64,000 nt of DNA. Source: Phycisphaerales bacterium (GTDB lineage: Bacteria > Planctomycetota > Phycisphaerae > Phycisphaerales > UBA1924). The DNA lies in assembly GCA_029260515.1 (NCBI GenBank), contig JAJDDC010000070.1, positions 1-64,000 on the forward strand, written 5' to 3'. Of the stretch, positions 31,493 through 40,956 are shown piece by piece. The notes below the pieces were generated by a model, which saw nothing but the letters and a program-made list of their open reading frames with translations, was not told the DNA's origin and ran no database searches. The stretch's first letter is position 1, and each line of letters opens with the position of its first letter. A program made the position numbers and the translations under genes.

Positions 31493-34400
31493 CTCTTTGT
31501 GTACACCGCGAACATGTAGTCGCCCATGCCCCGCCAGTTCCAGAGCAGGCGGCTCCAGGCCGCGATGCTCCGCCCGGACCGCAGCGTCTTGGCGTCCGGG
31601 TGCCACGTGTGGGGCGCCGAGCCCGCGACGCCCAGCTCGTTGACCTTGAGCGAGTACGCGGTCCAGTGCGAGTTGGAGTACGTCTTGAGACGCCGCACGC
31701 GGAATGCGCACATCCGCCCGAGTTCCTTGAGCGCCCTTCGCGTGAACAGCACCCGGTGGTAGGGCATGTGCCAGTGCGACCAGGTGGGCCCGAACATGCG
31801 GACCTGGGCCGAGTCGAGGTTGGGCGTCGAGAGCACGAGCAGCCCGCCCGGTTCGAGCAGCTGCGACAGGGCCTGGACGGCCTTCGCCGGCTCGTTGAGG
31901 TGTTCGATGACCTGGCCCAGGAAGATCACATCGAACCGCTGGCCCTCGGGCACGCTCAGCGGCGCGTCCTCGACGTACGCCTCGAAGACTGTGTGCCCCT
32001 TCTCGCGCGCCTCCTCGACGGCCTTGGCGTTGGCCTCCAGGCCGAACGTCTGCCAGTCCGTCTCCTGCGCGATCGTGTCGAGCAGCTCGCCCTCGAAGCA
32101 GCCCGCGTCGAGGAATCGCAACCCGTCGTCGTTCGGGCTGACCATCCGCCCCAGGGCCTTGCGCAGGTCTCTGTACGTGATGTCGCCCCAGGTGCCTCGC
32201 TCGGCCCGGTGGTTGAGGGGCTTCTGGGCGACGTACGGCATCTCGAGCCTGCGGACCAGACGCCCGAGCAGCCACTTCTTGTCGTAGTACGCCTGGTACG
32301 GGCTGGTCGTGCCGGCGGCCGCGTGCACGGGGTGCGTCTCGTCGGACGAGTACCAGCGTTCGTACAGCTCGTTGAGCTGCTCGCGGTCCAGGTGCGGCCA
32401 GGCGACCGCGACACCGGACTCGTCGTTGTAGTACGCGACGCTGATCTTCGGGCACAAGAAGCGTGTGTCCTTGGTCGAGAAGAGCACACGGTCGATCGGG
32501 CGACGCGTCAGCGGGCAGTTGGGCTTGGGCGACGCGGGGTCGGGCGCCTCGCCGGGCGTGGGTGCGCCCGCGAACGCGACCGGGTAGAACAGCTTGCGCC
32601 GGCGGAACGCCCGCTCCCGGGCGTTCTTGGCGAGCGTGACCGCGCGCCCGGGGACACGCCGGGCCCAGCCGATCGGGCGCATCTGGCTCTTGAAGCGGGC
32701 GCGTGCCTCGCGTTGCTCGGCGCCGTACGAGTCCATGTCTTTGGACAGCTGCCCCTCGCGGATGCGGAAGCACGAGACATGCCCGGGCACGCGGAAGAAC
32801 TTGTACTTGCGCGACATGCGGAGCCAGAGGTCGTAGTCGCCCGCGAGCCTCATCGAGCGGTCCACGCCGTGGATGTCGCGGTACGCCTTGCCCCGGAAGT
32901 ACACGCCGTCCTGGAACAGTATGTGCCCCTTGAGCAGCGACCACATGTCCACGTGCGGCTGGGCGGCGTTGGGGAAACGCCACCCGTCGATCATGATCGC
33001 GTCCTCGCGGTAGGCGACCTGCGCTTTCTTGTTGTCGCGGAAGAACTCGCCCACGCGTTGGAGCCCGCCCGGCTCGAGCACGTCGTCGGCGTTGATGTAC
33101 CCGAGCACCTCGCCCAGGGCGTGGTCGAAGCCCTTGCCGATCGCGTCGTACATCCCGTTGTCGGGCTCGGAGATGACCTTGAACAGGCGGTCCTCGTACT
33201 CGCGGACGATGTCCATGGTCCCGTCGGTCGAGCCGCCGTCCACGACGATGTAGTGCAGCTGGGCGTACCCCTGGCCCAGCACGCTCTCGATCGTCTCGCG
33301 GATCGTGTCTTGTGCGTTGTAGCAGGGCGTGACGAGAGAGATCAGCGGCATCCGCTTGATCGCCCGGGCGTCGGCGACCGTCTCGATCGCCCGGTTGAGC
33401 CCGACCTTCATCGCGTCCTTCATCTGTTGCTGGAAGGTCCGGTTGTTGAGGCGGATGACCTCGTCGGTGACGCGGTCGACCTCCTTCTCCAGCAGCTCGT
33501 TCTTGCGCTGTGTCTCGACCAGCTCGGCGCCGACTTCCTTGATCTTTTCCAGCCGCTCGGAGGCCGCGAACTCCAGCTCGCCCGACCGGCGCTGCGCGTC
33601 GCCCAGGCGCGCCCGCGTGTACTCGAGCGCGTCCTCGACAGACGCGGGCGGCGTGTCGTCGATGTCCGACCAGTCGCGCAGGCGCCCCCACCTCTCCTCC
33701 AGCAGCCGCTCGGCCTCGCCCCGCAGCGCCGCCAGCTCGCCCGCGTCCGGCTCGTCGATACCCAGGCCCGCGATCTCGTCGGCCTCGTCGGCGTAGCCCA
33801 TCGAGCGGAGCGTGGATCCCCCCACCGCCCCGTACAAGGTCGCGAGCTGCTCGTGGCTCAGCTCGCGCACACCCGCGCCGACTGATTTGGTGTGCACGCC
33901 CGCGGACTCGAGGATCTTGCGGTCGCCCAGGTGCGAGGCCTTGTACTCGAAGATCGTCTCGGCGGGGCGCTCGGGGACGCCCGCCGTCTCGAGCCCCAAA
34001 CGCTCGTAGACCGGGGCGATGACCTCCTGCGGGTTCCTGACCAGGTCCTCGTAGGCGATGGTCACGACCTTGTCGGGGTTGGCCCCCGCGAACGCCGCGA
34101 TGCGGGGCAGACCGACAAGGAAATCCAGTGCGGCGGGCGAGCCCGGGTCGTTTCGCAGGGCCGTGGGCACGTCCACGCCCCATGTCTTCATGTACGACGC
34201 GGCGACGTCCACAGGGTTGCGCTTTATCCAGACGTACGTCGCCTGCGGGAAGACGCGGTCGATGTACTCGAGGATGTGGTAGTACCGGGGCGTCTTGTCC
34301 ACGAGGACGCGCTTGCCCGCGTCCCGAAGACGCCCGTTGTACAACGCCCGCGCGACCCGCCTGGCGGCCTTGTCGGACTCGCCGCCGCGCCCATCGTCCC

Positions 34401-34626
34401 CCGCGCCGACGTGATCGGCGAACTCGCGGAACGCCCGGCCCAGCAGTCTTGGGTCGGCCGGGTGGCTCGGGCTGGTCCTGCCCATCGATTCGACGGCGAG
34501 CATGACCCAGGGCTCGGGCGGGCAGGCGACCTCCTCGTGGCCCGCGAGCAGCGCGCACAGCAGCGTGGTGCCCGAGCGGGGCAGACCAAGCACGAAGCAC
34601 AGGTTCCGCCCCTGTTCACTGATCAT
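31489..34626 (-). CDS. Sulfotransferase / glycosyltransferase / methyltransferase fusion
   Basis: This is a single 1045-aa polypeptide. Residues 9-290 form a PAPS-dependent sulfotransferase (P-loop LGLPRSGTTLL at about 13-23, 3'-phosphate site KRNPVDVAASY at about 135). A coiled coil follows at about 340-400. Residues 427-620 form a family-2 glycosyltransferase (ISLVTPCYNAQDTI, VVDGGSTDGTMDI, GYINADDVLEPG, AGDYDLWLRM). A linker with two Cys (NCPLTRRP, FLCPKIS) precedes a SAM-dependent methyltransferase at 836-975 (FLDAGCFEGELLD, DVIFLGQVIEHLNEP, PGGLLVLSTPN). It would sulfate, extend and methylate a glycan before export, for instance as a chain-terminating enzyme. The start overlaps the Wzt stop by 11 bases and the end overlaps the next gene by ATGA. 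Confidence 0.9.
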   Translation of the reverse strand: MISEQGRNLCFVLGLPRSGTTLLCALLAGHEEVACPPEPWVMLAVESMGRTSPSHPADPRLLGRAFREFADHVGAGDDGRGGESDKAARRVARALYNGRLRDAGKRVLVDKTPRYYHILEYIDRVFPQATYVWIKRNPVDVAASYMKTWGVDVPTALRNDPGSPAALDFLVGLPRIAAFAGANPDKVVTIAYEDLVRNPQEVIAPVYERLGLETAGVPERPAETIFEYKASHLGDRKILESAGVHTKSVGAGVRELSHEQLATLYGAVGGSTLRSMGYADEADEIAGLGIDEPDAGELAALRGEAERLLEERWGRLRDWSDIDDTPPASVEDALEYTRARLGDAQRRSGELEFAASERLEKIKEVGAELVETQRKNELLEKEVDRVTDEVIRLNNRTFQQQMKDAMKVGLNRAIETVADARAIKRMPLISLVTPCYNAQDTIRETIESVLGQGYAQLHYIVVDGGSTDGTMDIVREYEDRLFKVISEPDNGMYDAIGKGFDHALGEVLGYINADDVLEPGGLQRVGEFFRDNKKAQVAYREDAIMIDGWRFPNAAQPHVDMWSLLKGHILFQDGVYFRGKAYRDIHGVDRSMRLAGDYDLWLRMSRKYKFFRVPGHVSCFRIREGQLSKDMDSYGAEQREARARFKSQMRPIGWARRVPGRAVTLAKNARERAFRRRKLFYPVAFAGAPTPGEAPDPASPKPNCPLTRRPIDRVLFSTKDTRFLCPKISVAYYNDESGVAVAWPHLDREQLNELYERWYSSDETHPVHAAAGTTSPYQAYYDKKWLLGRLVRRLEMPYVAQKPLNHRAERGTWGDITYRDLRKALGRMVSPNDDGLRFLDAGCFEGELLDTIAQETDWQTFGLEANAKAVEEAREKGHTVFEAYVEDAPLSVPEGQRFDVIFLGQVIEHLNEPAKAVQALSQLLEPGGLLVLSTPNLDSAQVRMFGPTWSHWHMPYHRVLFTRRALKELGRMCAFRVRRLKTYSNSHWTAYSLKVNELGVAGSAPHTWHPDAKTLRSGRSIAAWSRLLWNWRGMGDYMFAVYTKR

Positions 34627-35917
34627 CGAGATGCTCGACTATCCCCGGTGGAAGGAACCCATCGTAGACGGAATCCACCACCGCCGGCCCCTCGATTTCC
34701 AGCACGCCCGCCTCGTCGATCACCAGCAAGGGCTCACCCTCGCCCTGCGCGGGGTGGACCTCGACGCTCACGCGGTAACGCCCCGGGGCGAGCCCGATGG
34801 GCTTGACCTGCCAAGATGTCACGATGACCGAGCCGCCGGCGGGCGTCGGCGGGGCGCCCTCGCGGACGCTCGTATCGCCGTGGGCCACGAGCCATTCGTC
34901 CTGTGTGTGGATGCAGACGACGATGCGGACCGCGGGCGCGGGGCGGGCGAAATGGAACGCGGCGTACAGACGGAAAGGCGCCCGCGACGTCGCGACGGGA
35001 ACCACCTGCGCCTTGATGTCCACGATCCAGAGCCCGACCAGCTGCGGGTCCGCGCCCGTGGGAGTGAAGCCGTCGAGCGAGTACGCGGGTTCCGCGAAGG
35101 GCTCGGGGACCAGGGGCACGCCCGATGGGCCGATCGCGGGCGCGTGGTCGCCCGGGCGGGCGTGGCGCTGCATGTGCTGCAGGTACGCGTCGCAGACCTC
35201 CTCGCCCGCGCCGAAGAGCCGGACCCCGCCGTCCTCGAGCCAGACTATCCGCTGGCACAGGCGACGCATGACGTGCATCGCGTGCGAGACGAAGAGCACG
35301 GTCCGCCCCTCGGCCTTGATCATCTGCTCGAGCAGCGCGTAGCTCTTGCGCTGGAACGCCTCGTCGCCCACGCTGAACGCCTCGTCGATCATCAGCACGT
35401 CTGGCTCGAGGAACGCGAAGAGGCTGAACGACAGGCGGGCCCGCATGCCCGAGGAGTACTCGCGCAGCGGACGGTCGATGTACCGTCCGAGGTCGGCGAA
35501 GTCGATGATCTCGTCCTTCTTGGCCCGGACGTAGGCCTTGTCCATGCCCAGCATCTGGGCGGCGAAGCCGATGTTCTGCGCCCCGGTCAGCGTCGAGTTG
35601 AAGCCCGTGCTCAGCTCGATGAGCGCGAACACCCGCCCGCGGATCGAGACGCTGCCCGACGTGGGCGAGAGCGAGCCCGAGAGGATCCGCAGCAGTGTGC
35701 TCTTGCCGCACCCGTTGCGCCCGATGATGCCCAGGCACTCGCCCGGAGCCGCCTCCAGCGACACGTCCTCGAGCACCTGGTACGCGTCGTGACGCCGAAG
35801 TCGCCCGAGCGTCATCCACTCGAGCAGGCGCCCGCTCGGGCGATCGTAGAGCTTGAAGACCTTGGAAACGTCCCGCGCGACAACCGCGGGGGCCCTGTCG
35901 GTGTGCTCGCCCGCCAT
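34616..35917 (-). CDS. wzt: Polysaccharide ABC exporter ATPase with glycan-binding C-domain
   Basis: This 433-aa protein starts at ATG 35917 (TGATG overlap with the permease). The ATPase domain has FKLYDRPSGRLLEWMTLG, Walker A GIIGRNGCGKSTLL, Q-loop region, signature REYSSGMRARLSFSL and Walker B PDVLMIDEAFSVGDEAF, the pattern of TagH/KpsT/Wzt-type exporters. Residues about 270-420 form a beta-sandwich like the Wzt C-terminal domain, which in O9a-type systems recognises the finished, capped glycan. Its presence suggests that the chain is capped before export, matching the methyl/sulfotransferase fusion encoded next to it. Confidence 0.92.
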   Translation of the reverse strand: MAGEHTDRAPAVVARDVSKVFKLYDRPSGRLLEWMTLGRLRRHDAYQVLEDVSLEAAPGECLGIIGRNGCGKSTLLRILSGSLSPTSGSVSIRGRVFALIELSTGFNSTLTGAQNIGFAAQMLGMDKAYVRAKKDEIIDFADLGRYIDRPLREYSSGMRARLSFSLFAFLEPDVLMIDEAFSVGDEAFQRKSYALLEQMIKAEGRTVLFVSHAMHVMRRLCQRIVWLEDGGVRLFGAGEEVCDAYLQHMQRHARPGDHAPAIGPSGVPLVPEPFAEPAYSLDGFTPTGADPQLVGLWIVDIKAQVVPVATSRAPFRLYAAFHFARPAPAVRIVVCIHTQDEWLVAHGDTSVREGAPPTPAGGSVIVTSWQVKPIGLAPGRYRVSVEVHPAQGEGEPLLVIDEAGVLEIEGPAVVDSVYDGFLPPGIVEHLDDQ

Positions 35918-36696
35918 CACAGCACGTCCCTGATCTCGCGGCGCAGCGCCCGCAGCACCAGCGTCCCGGCGACCAGCGCCCCGATCACCCACGCCCCCTG
36001 CGCCCACCAGACCCACACCGGGGGCATCTGCCCGTCGAGGAACAGCTCGTGCACCGCGACCAGGAACGGCGTGCCCGGGTGGAACCGCACCACGCCGTGC
36101 ACCTTCTCGGGCACCGCCGACATCGGGTACAGCACCGGCGCGAGCCACATCGCCATCCTCAATACCAACGGCACGATCTGCTGCACGTCGGGGAAGAAGG
36201 TCGTGATCGTCCCCAGGCCCAGCCCGATCCCGAAGCCCAGCGTCTGGAGAAGCAGCAGCACGACCGGGATCAGCGCCCAGTGCCAGCTGGGCGACTGGCC
36301 CGCGATCATTGCCAGCGCGATGAGCACCGCGAAGCTCAGCGCCAGGTTGATCGTCGCCGACAAGACCCGCTCGGCGATGAACACCTCCTCGGGCACCGGG
36401 AGCTTGCGCAGGTACGGCGCGCTCACCTGGAAACACGTCGTCCCCGAGGCGACACAATCCGAGAACGCCATCCAGGGCACGAGACCCGCGCAGATGAAGA
36501 CCCAGTAGGGCACGCCTTCGGTCGGGTACCGAGCCCCCATGATGAACGAGAAGACGAACGTGTACGTCCCGATCAGCGCCAGCGGGTGCAGGATGTTCCA
36601 CAGCACGCCCAGGTCGGTCGTCGCGTACCGGACGCGCAGGTCGAGCATCGCCCGCTTCCAGATGAAGCCCCGGTACTTGATGAGCGCGGCGCTCAC
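35917..36696 (-). CDS. wzm: Polysaccharide ABC exporter permease
   Basis: This 259-aa inner-membrane protein starts at GTG 36696 in a GTGA overlap with the upstream glycosyltransferase. Six membrane helices and the family pattern RYRGF-like KYRGFIWKRAMLDLRVRYATT, LGVLWNILHPLALIGTYTFV and FFPDVQQIVPLVLRMAMW, LAPVLYPMSAVPE identify a Wzm/TagG-type permease. With the ATPase it exports undecaprenyl-linked glycan to the periplasmic face. Note that the first conserved helix bundle begins immediately at the N-terminus, as usual. Confidence 0.92.
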   Translation of the reverse strand: MSAALIKYRGFIWKRAMLDLRVRYATTDLGVLWNILHPLALIGTYTFVFSFIMGARYPTEGVPYWVFICAGLVPWMAFSDCVASGTTCFQVSAPYLRKLPVPEEVFIAERVLSATINLALSFAVLIALAMIAGQSPSWHWALIPVVLLLLQTLGFGIGLGLGTITTFFPDVQQIVPLVLRMAMWLAPVLYPMSAVPEKVHGVVRFHPGTPFLVAVHELFLDGQMPPVWVWWAQGAWVIGALVAGTLVLRALRREIRDVL

Positions 36697-37706
36697 ACCA
36701 CCCCCGCGGGCGCCGACGCCGGCTTGCCCTGGATCGTCCCCCCGCCCGTATCGTCGGCGGGACGGCGTGGCCCGAGCGTGGGCGGGCGCTCCAGCGCCGC
36801 GAGCAGGCGGGCGCCGAGCACGCTGGGCGGGCGCGAGGCGTCGAAGCGCCGCCGGTAGCGCACCGCGCACGCCAGCGCCGACCACCACCCGGCGATCGGC
36901 GTGACGAATCTCCACCGCGAGAGCGCCCACCGGTGCGCCGCCCACTTGGCGCTCCAACGCCAGGTGGGTCCGCCGAAGTGCGCGCGCATGAGGTACCCCG
37001 CCTCGACCAGCGCCCGCAGGCGACGGCTGGCGGTCTTTGTCGCGTCGTGCTGGCGCGTGACCGCGACCTCGCGGTCCAGGAACACCATCCGCCCCGAGGC
37101 CAACAGGCGGAGCCACAGCTCATAGTCGAAGCAGATGTCCAGGGCGGGGTTCGCCAGGCCCACACGCTCGAGCGCCGTGCGCCGGATGAGCACCGTCGGC
37201 TGGCAGATGGAGCATTTGCGCCGCAGGTCCTCGCGACGCAGGTCGAACGTCGGGTACGGGCGGATGAGCGCGCCGTCCTCGTCCACCATGCGTGCCCGGG
37301 CGTAGACCGCGTCCGCGCCGGGGTCGGCGTCGAGCCGGGCGACGAGCGCGTCGAGGGCGCCCTCGAGCAGCTCGTCGTCGGCGTTGAGCCACATGAGCAG
37401 CTCGCCCGAGGCGTGGGCGAAGCCCGTGTTGATCGCCCGGACCTGCCCGCCGTCGGGCCCGGAACGCCAGGCGAGGCGGTCCTCGTGGTCACGCAGGGTG
37501 TCGATGGAGCCGTCGGTGGAGCCGCCGTCCATGACGATGTGCTCGACGTCATCGCGTCCCTGGGCGTGGACCGAGCCGAGGCAGCGGGCGAGGAAGGGCG
37601 CCTGGTTGAGGCTGGGCGTGATGATCGAGACCCGCGGGCGGCGTGCGCCCCTGATGGCGCCCGCAAACGCACCGCCCCGGTCTGTCTCGTCGCTGTGTCC
37701 TCGCAT
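36693..37706 (-). CDS. Family-2 glycosyltransferase
   Basis: This 337-aa protein is the first gene of the polysaccharide operon. ATG 37706 follows GAGAGGGCGCC. The GT-A motifs are RVSIITPSLNQAPFLARCL, VMDGGSTDGSIDTL, SGPDGGQVRAINTGF, LMWLNADDELLEGALD and FDYELWLRLL. After about residue 240 an arginine/tryptophan-rich amphipathic part (RWRFVTPIAGWWSALACA) may associate with the membrane. It resembles the 30539-31492 enzyme and the GT part of the fusion, so the operon encodes three related GT-A domains. Confidence 0.9.
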   Translation of the reverse strand: MRGHSDETDRGGAFAGAIRGARRPRVSIITPSLNQAPFLARCLGSVHAQGRDDVEHIVMDGGSTDGSIDTLRDHEDRLAWRSGPDGGQVRAINTGFAHASGELLMWLNADDELLEGALDALVARLDADPGADAVYARARMVDEDGALIRPYPTFDLRREDLRRKCSICQPTVLIRRTALERVGLANPALDICFDYELWLRLLASGRMVFLDREVAVTRQHDATKTASRRLRALVEAGYLMRAHFGGPTWRWSAKWAAHRWALSRWRFVTPIAGWWSALACAVRYRRRFDASRPPSVLGARLLAALERPPTLGPRRPADDTGGGTIQGKPASAPAGVV

Positions 37707-37779
37707 GGCGCCCTCTCGCGGGCATGGAGTCTACGCCGGGGACGGTCCGGGGTCGGGCGGTGTCGGCGGGCGCGACCTC

Positions 37780-37785
37780 TATACT
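37780..37785 (+). promoter_or_regulatory. -10-like TATACT box of the ABC exporter gene
   Basis: TATACT ends 8 nt before ATG 37794; no Shine-Dalgarno sequence lies between. It is the closest match to a consensus -10 among the boxes of this type in the window. Confidence 0.45.
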
Positions 37786-37793
37786 CGCCGCGG

Positions 37794-39632
37794 ATGGAAG
37801 CTTTCTGGTCATTCGCCCGCCGCATGCTCCGCTACCGGAGCCTCGTAGTCGCGGGCTTCGCCTTCGCCTTCGTGTCCGCGGGCGGGCTGGGCATCGGGAT
37901 CGTCGCGATCAAGCCGGTTCTCGACATCGTCCTGGGCGACACGGACACGGGCGCCAAGGGCCTGCCCGAGATCGCCCGCGAACTCAACACCGACTCGCTG
38001 CTCGCCGGCTGGATCCCCGGGGGCCTGATCGACGCGTTGCCCCCCGGCCCGTTCACGGCGGTCGTCATCATCCTCGGCGCGCTGGGCGTCCTGGCCATCC
38101 TCGGCGCCCTGGCCAACTTCCTGCACCAGTACTACGCGCTGAGCGTCGTGCACCGGACCGTCGCCAACGTCCGGCGCGAGGCGTTCTCGACCGTCATCCA
38201 CCTGCCCCTCAAGGAAGTCGTCGCCCAGGGCTCGGGCGACGCGATCTCGCGGATCGTCAACGACACGAGCCAGCTCGCCCAGGGCCTCAACGCGATGCTC
38301 TCCAAAACGGTCGCGCAGGTCACCAAGGGCGCGGCCGCGTTCATCGCGGCGTTCGTGCTCAACTGGCAGCTCACGCTCGCGGCCCTCATCGTCGCACCGC
38401 TGCTGTACACGGTCATCCGCAAGCTGGGCAAGCGGATCCGTCGCGCGGCGCGTCGGGCGCTCGAGTCGCAGGCGGGGCTCTACCACGCCGCGACCGAGGC
38501 GCTCCAGGGCCTGCGCGTCGTCAAGGTGCACACCGCCGAGCGGTACGAGCAGGGGCGTTTCCACAAGATCAACAAGGAGTTCCTCCGCCAGCAGCTCCGC
38601 GTGCGGACCGCCCGGGCGATCGCCAGCCCGCTCGTAGAAGTCCTCGCGATCTTCGCGGTCGGGAGCCTGACGCTCGCCGCGGTCTGGCTGATACTGGAAG
38701 GGCGCCTCGAGAAGAGCGAGTTCCTACTCACGATCAGCGCCCTGGGCGTCGCGGGCGCGTCGCTCAAGCCCGTGACCGGGCTGGTCAACGACATCCAGCA
38801 GTCCGCCGCCGCCGCCGACCGGCTCGACCGGCTGCTCTCCGCGGATCGCGAGCCCGGGCACGGCGCCCACCTGCCCAAGCTCGCTAGGCACGCTCGCGCC
38901 ATCGCGTTCGACGACGTCGTGTTCACCTACCCCGGCGCGACGACCCCCGCCCTCGACGGCATCGACCTCACGATCGCCCACGGCCAGACCGTCGCCTTCG
39001 TCGGGCCCAACGGCTCGGGCAAGACAACCCTGCTCGCGCTGGTCCCGCGCCTGTTCGACCCCGAACGCGGACGCGTGCTCATCGACGGCGCCGACATCGC
39101 CGAATACGCGGTCCGGTCGGTGCGCCGCCAGATCGGCGTTGTCACCCAGGAGACCGTCGTCTTCCGGGGCACGATCCGCGACAACATCGCCTACGGCTCG
39201 TCGGGCGTGACCGAGGACCGCATCCGCGACGCCGCCAAGCGCGCGGGCGCCGACGGATTCATCGAGAAGCTCCCGGGCGCCTACGACGCGGTATGCGGCG
39301 AGCAGGGCCTGACACTCTCGGGCGGGCAACGCCAGCGCCTCGCGATCGCGCGGGCCGTCCTCCGCGACCCGGCGATCCTCATCCTCGACGAGGCGACGAG
39401 CATGATCGACGCCGAGAGCGAGGGGCGGATCACCGCCGCGATCAACGAGTTCGCGCGCGGACGGACCTGCCTGGTCGTCGCCCACCGCCTGAGCACGGTG
39501 CTCGGCGCCGACTCGATCGTCGTGATGGACGCGGGACGCGTCATTGATCAGGGCACGCACGACGAGCTGCTCGGGCGGTGCGAGATCTACCGCCAGCTGG
39601 CGACCCGCCAGCTCGTGCCCGCCAGCGCGTAG
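37794..39632 (+). CDS. MsbA-type ABC exporter (fused permease and ATPase)
   Basis: This 612-aa half-transporter has an N-terminal six-helix export domain (residues about 15-320) with a substantial first periplasmic loop, and a C-terminal ATPase. The ATPase shows VAFVGPNGSGKTTLLALV (Walker A), TQETVVFRGTIRDNIAYG (Q-loop), LTLSGGQRQRLAIARAVL (signature), AILILDEATSMID (Walker B) and VVAHRLSTV (H-loop). Such homodimers flip lipids or lipid-linked saccharides such as lipid A. The gene is divergent from the polysaccharide operon, with 87 bp between starts, so the two may be co-regulated. It converges on the CCA-adding enzyme gene. Confidence 0.92.
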   Translation: MEAFWSFARRMLRYRSLVVAGFAFAFVSAGGLGIGIVAIKPVLDIVLGDTDTGAKGLPEIARELNTDSLLAGWIPGGLIDALPPGPFTAVVIILGALGVLAILGALANFLHQYYALSVVHRTVANVRREAFSTVIHLPLKEVVAQGSGDAISRIVNDTSQLAQGLNAMLSKTVAQVTKGAAAFIAAFVLNWQLTLAALIVAPLLYTVIRKLGKRIRRAARRALESQAGLYHAATEALQGLRVVKVHTAERYEQGRFHKINKEFLRQQLRVRTARAIASPLVEVLAIFAVGSLTLAAVWLILEGRLEKSEFLLTISALGVAGASLKPVTGLVNDIQQSAAAADRLDRLLSADREPGHGAHLPKLARHARAIAFDDVVFTYPGATTPALDGIDLTIAHGQTVAFVGPNGSGKTTLLALVPRLFDPERGRVLIDGADIAEYAVRSVRRQIGVVTQETVVFRGTIRDNIAYGSSGVTEDRIRDAAKRAGADGFIEKLPGAYDAVCGEQGLTLSGGQRQRLAIARAVLRDPAILILDEATSMIDAESEGRITAAINEFARGRTCLVVAHRLSTVLGADSIVVMDAGRVIDQGTHDELLGRCEIYRQLATRQLVPASA

Positions 39633-39644
39633 CGCACAGAACGC

Positions 39645-40949
39645 CTAGCCCCCGCGCCGCGTCACGCCGTGCGACGCCGCCTCGCGCTGCGCAATCGCGA
39701 TCGCCTCGTCGCGCGTGCCGACGCGGTCCTCGAGCTGGGCGTCGTACACCGCGTCCAGAAGCGCCTTGAACCCGGGCCCGGGCGTGAACCCCAGCGCCAC
39801 GAGGTCGTCGCCCGTAACCAGGGCGTCTGGAGCGATGCCCGAGCGAGTGTCACGCAGCGTCCGCTCGTCTCGTGCGACCGCGTCCGCGGCGCCCGCGTCC
39901 AACGCACGGAGCACGCGCATCGCCTCGCCGAACAGCACCGACCCCGCGGCCCGCTTTCGAGGCGCGACGCCCATCGACGCCCACCGATCCCGCAACAGCA
40001 GGACCATCGACAGCGTGCCGTGCAACGCGTCACGCTCGTCGTTGCTGAGCATCAACGCGGCACGCCAGTGCATGACCAGGGCGCCGATGGCGCGGTCGCC
40101 GAGTGCCAGGCCACGGTCCAGCGCCCACGCCGCCAACGACGTGGGGAGTGGGACATCGTCGCCCGCGAGGGTTGCGAGTCGCTCGAGGCTCGACGAGGGC
40201 CAAGCCTCGCCGAAGACCGGGGCGTCGAGACCCAACTCGCACAGCAGTCGCGCACCGCGTGCGCGCGAGGCGTGGCTCAGGATCCTCCGGACCTCGTCGC
40301 CGATCCGCTCGCGGCTGACGCCGGTCAGCTCCGAGGCGTGCGCCCGGATCGCCGCGGCGGTCGCGGGCTCGATCTCGAAGCCCAGGCGGGCCGCGAAGCG
40401 GACGGCTCGCAGCGCCCGCAGGTGGTCCTCGGCGAGACGCGCCTCGGGATCGCCCACCGCCCGGATGAGTTTCCTGTGCAGGTCGTCCATCCCGCCCACG
40501 AAGTCGATGACGTGCCCATGGACCGCGCCCACGCCCTCGGGCCCAGCGTCGCGCTCCCCTGCGGCGACCGGGTCGAGGAACAGGGCGTTGACCGTGTAGT
40601 CCCGCCTTGCCGCATCGCGCTGGGGCGTCGAGAACCGGACGTCGTCGGGGCGTCTGCGATCGGTGTACGCACCCTCCTCGCGGAAGGTCGCGACCTCGAT
40701 GCTCACGCCGTGGTCGCGGACGAGCATCACGCCGAAGGCGGCGCCGACCTCGCTCGTCTTCACGAACAGGTCCCTGATCCGGTCGGGGGTCGCGTCGGTC
40801 GCGACGTCGTAGTCGGTGGGTTCGAGCCCGAGCAGCTCGTCGCGGACGCACCCGCCGGCGAGGTACGCGATGTGCCCGCTGTCCTGGAGCGATCCGCAGA
40901 CCGCCCGCGCCGCACGCCGCGCCCGCTCGGAATCCTCGTGCCGCCCCAT
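39645..40949 (-). CDS. cca: CCA-adding enzyme / poly(A) polymerase family nucleotidyltransferase
   Basis: This 434-aa class-II nucleotidyltransferase adds or repairs the 3' CCA of tRNA, or adds A residues. The N-terminal catalytic head is clear: LAGGCVRDELLGLEPTDYDVATDATP with metal-binding DYD, then SIEVATFREEG and RRDYTVNALFLDP. The neck has LAEDHLRALRAVRFAARLGF and TGVSRERIGDEVRRIL. No C-terminal HD phosphohydrolase domain is present. CCA versus poly(A) polymerase function cannot be settled by motif inspection. A TACACT box lies 7 nt upstream of the ATG. Confidence 0.9.
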   Translation of the reverse strand: MGRHEDSERARRAARAVCGSLQDSGHIAYLAGGCVRDELLGLEPTDYDVATDATPDRIRDLFVKTSEVGAAFGVMLVRDHGVSIEVATFREEGAYTDRRRPDDVRFSTPQRDAARRDYTVNALFLDPVAAGERDAGPEGVGAVHGHVIDFVGGMDDLHRKLIRAVGDPEARLAEDHLRALRAVRFAARLGFEIEPATAAAIRAHASELTGVSRERIGDEVRRILSHASRARGARLLCELGLDAPVFGEAWPSSSLERLATLAGDDVPLPTSLAAWALDRGLALGDRAIGALVMHWRAALMLSNDERDALHGTLSMVLLLRDRWASMGVAPRKRAAGSVLFGEAMRVLRALDAGAADAVARDERTLRDTRSGIAPDALVTGDDLVALGFTPGPGFKALLDAVYDAQLEDRVGTRDEAIAIAQREAASHGVTRRGG

Positions 40950-40956
40950 GGGATCG

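Noticed and set aside
30539-34600. A 1353-aa ORF upstream of the second glycosyltransferase
   Set aside because: The sequence before 31492 lies out of frame within the fusion gene and has no domain; the ATGA overlap gives the true start.
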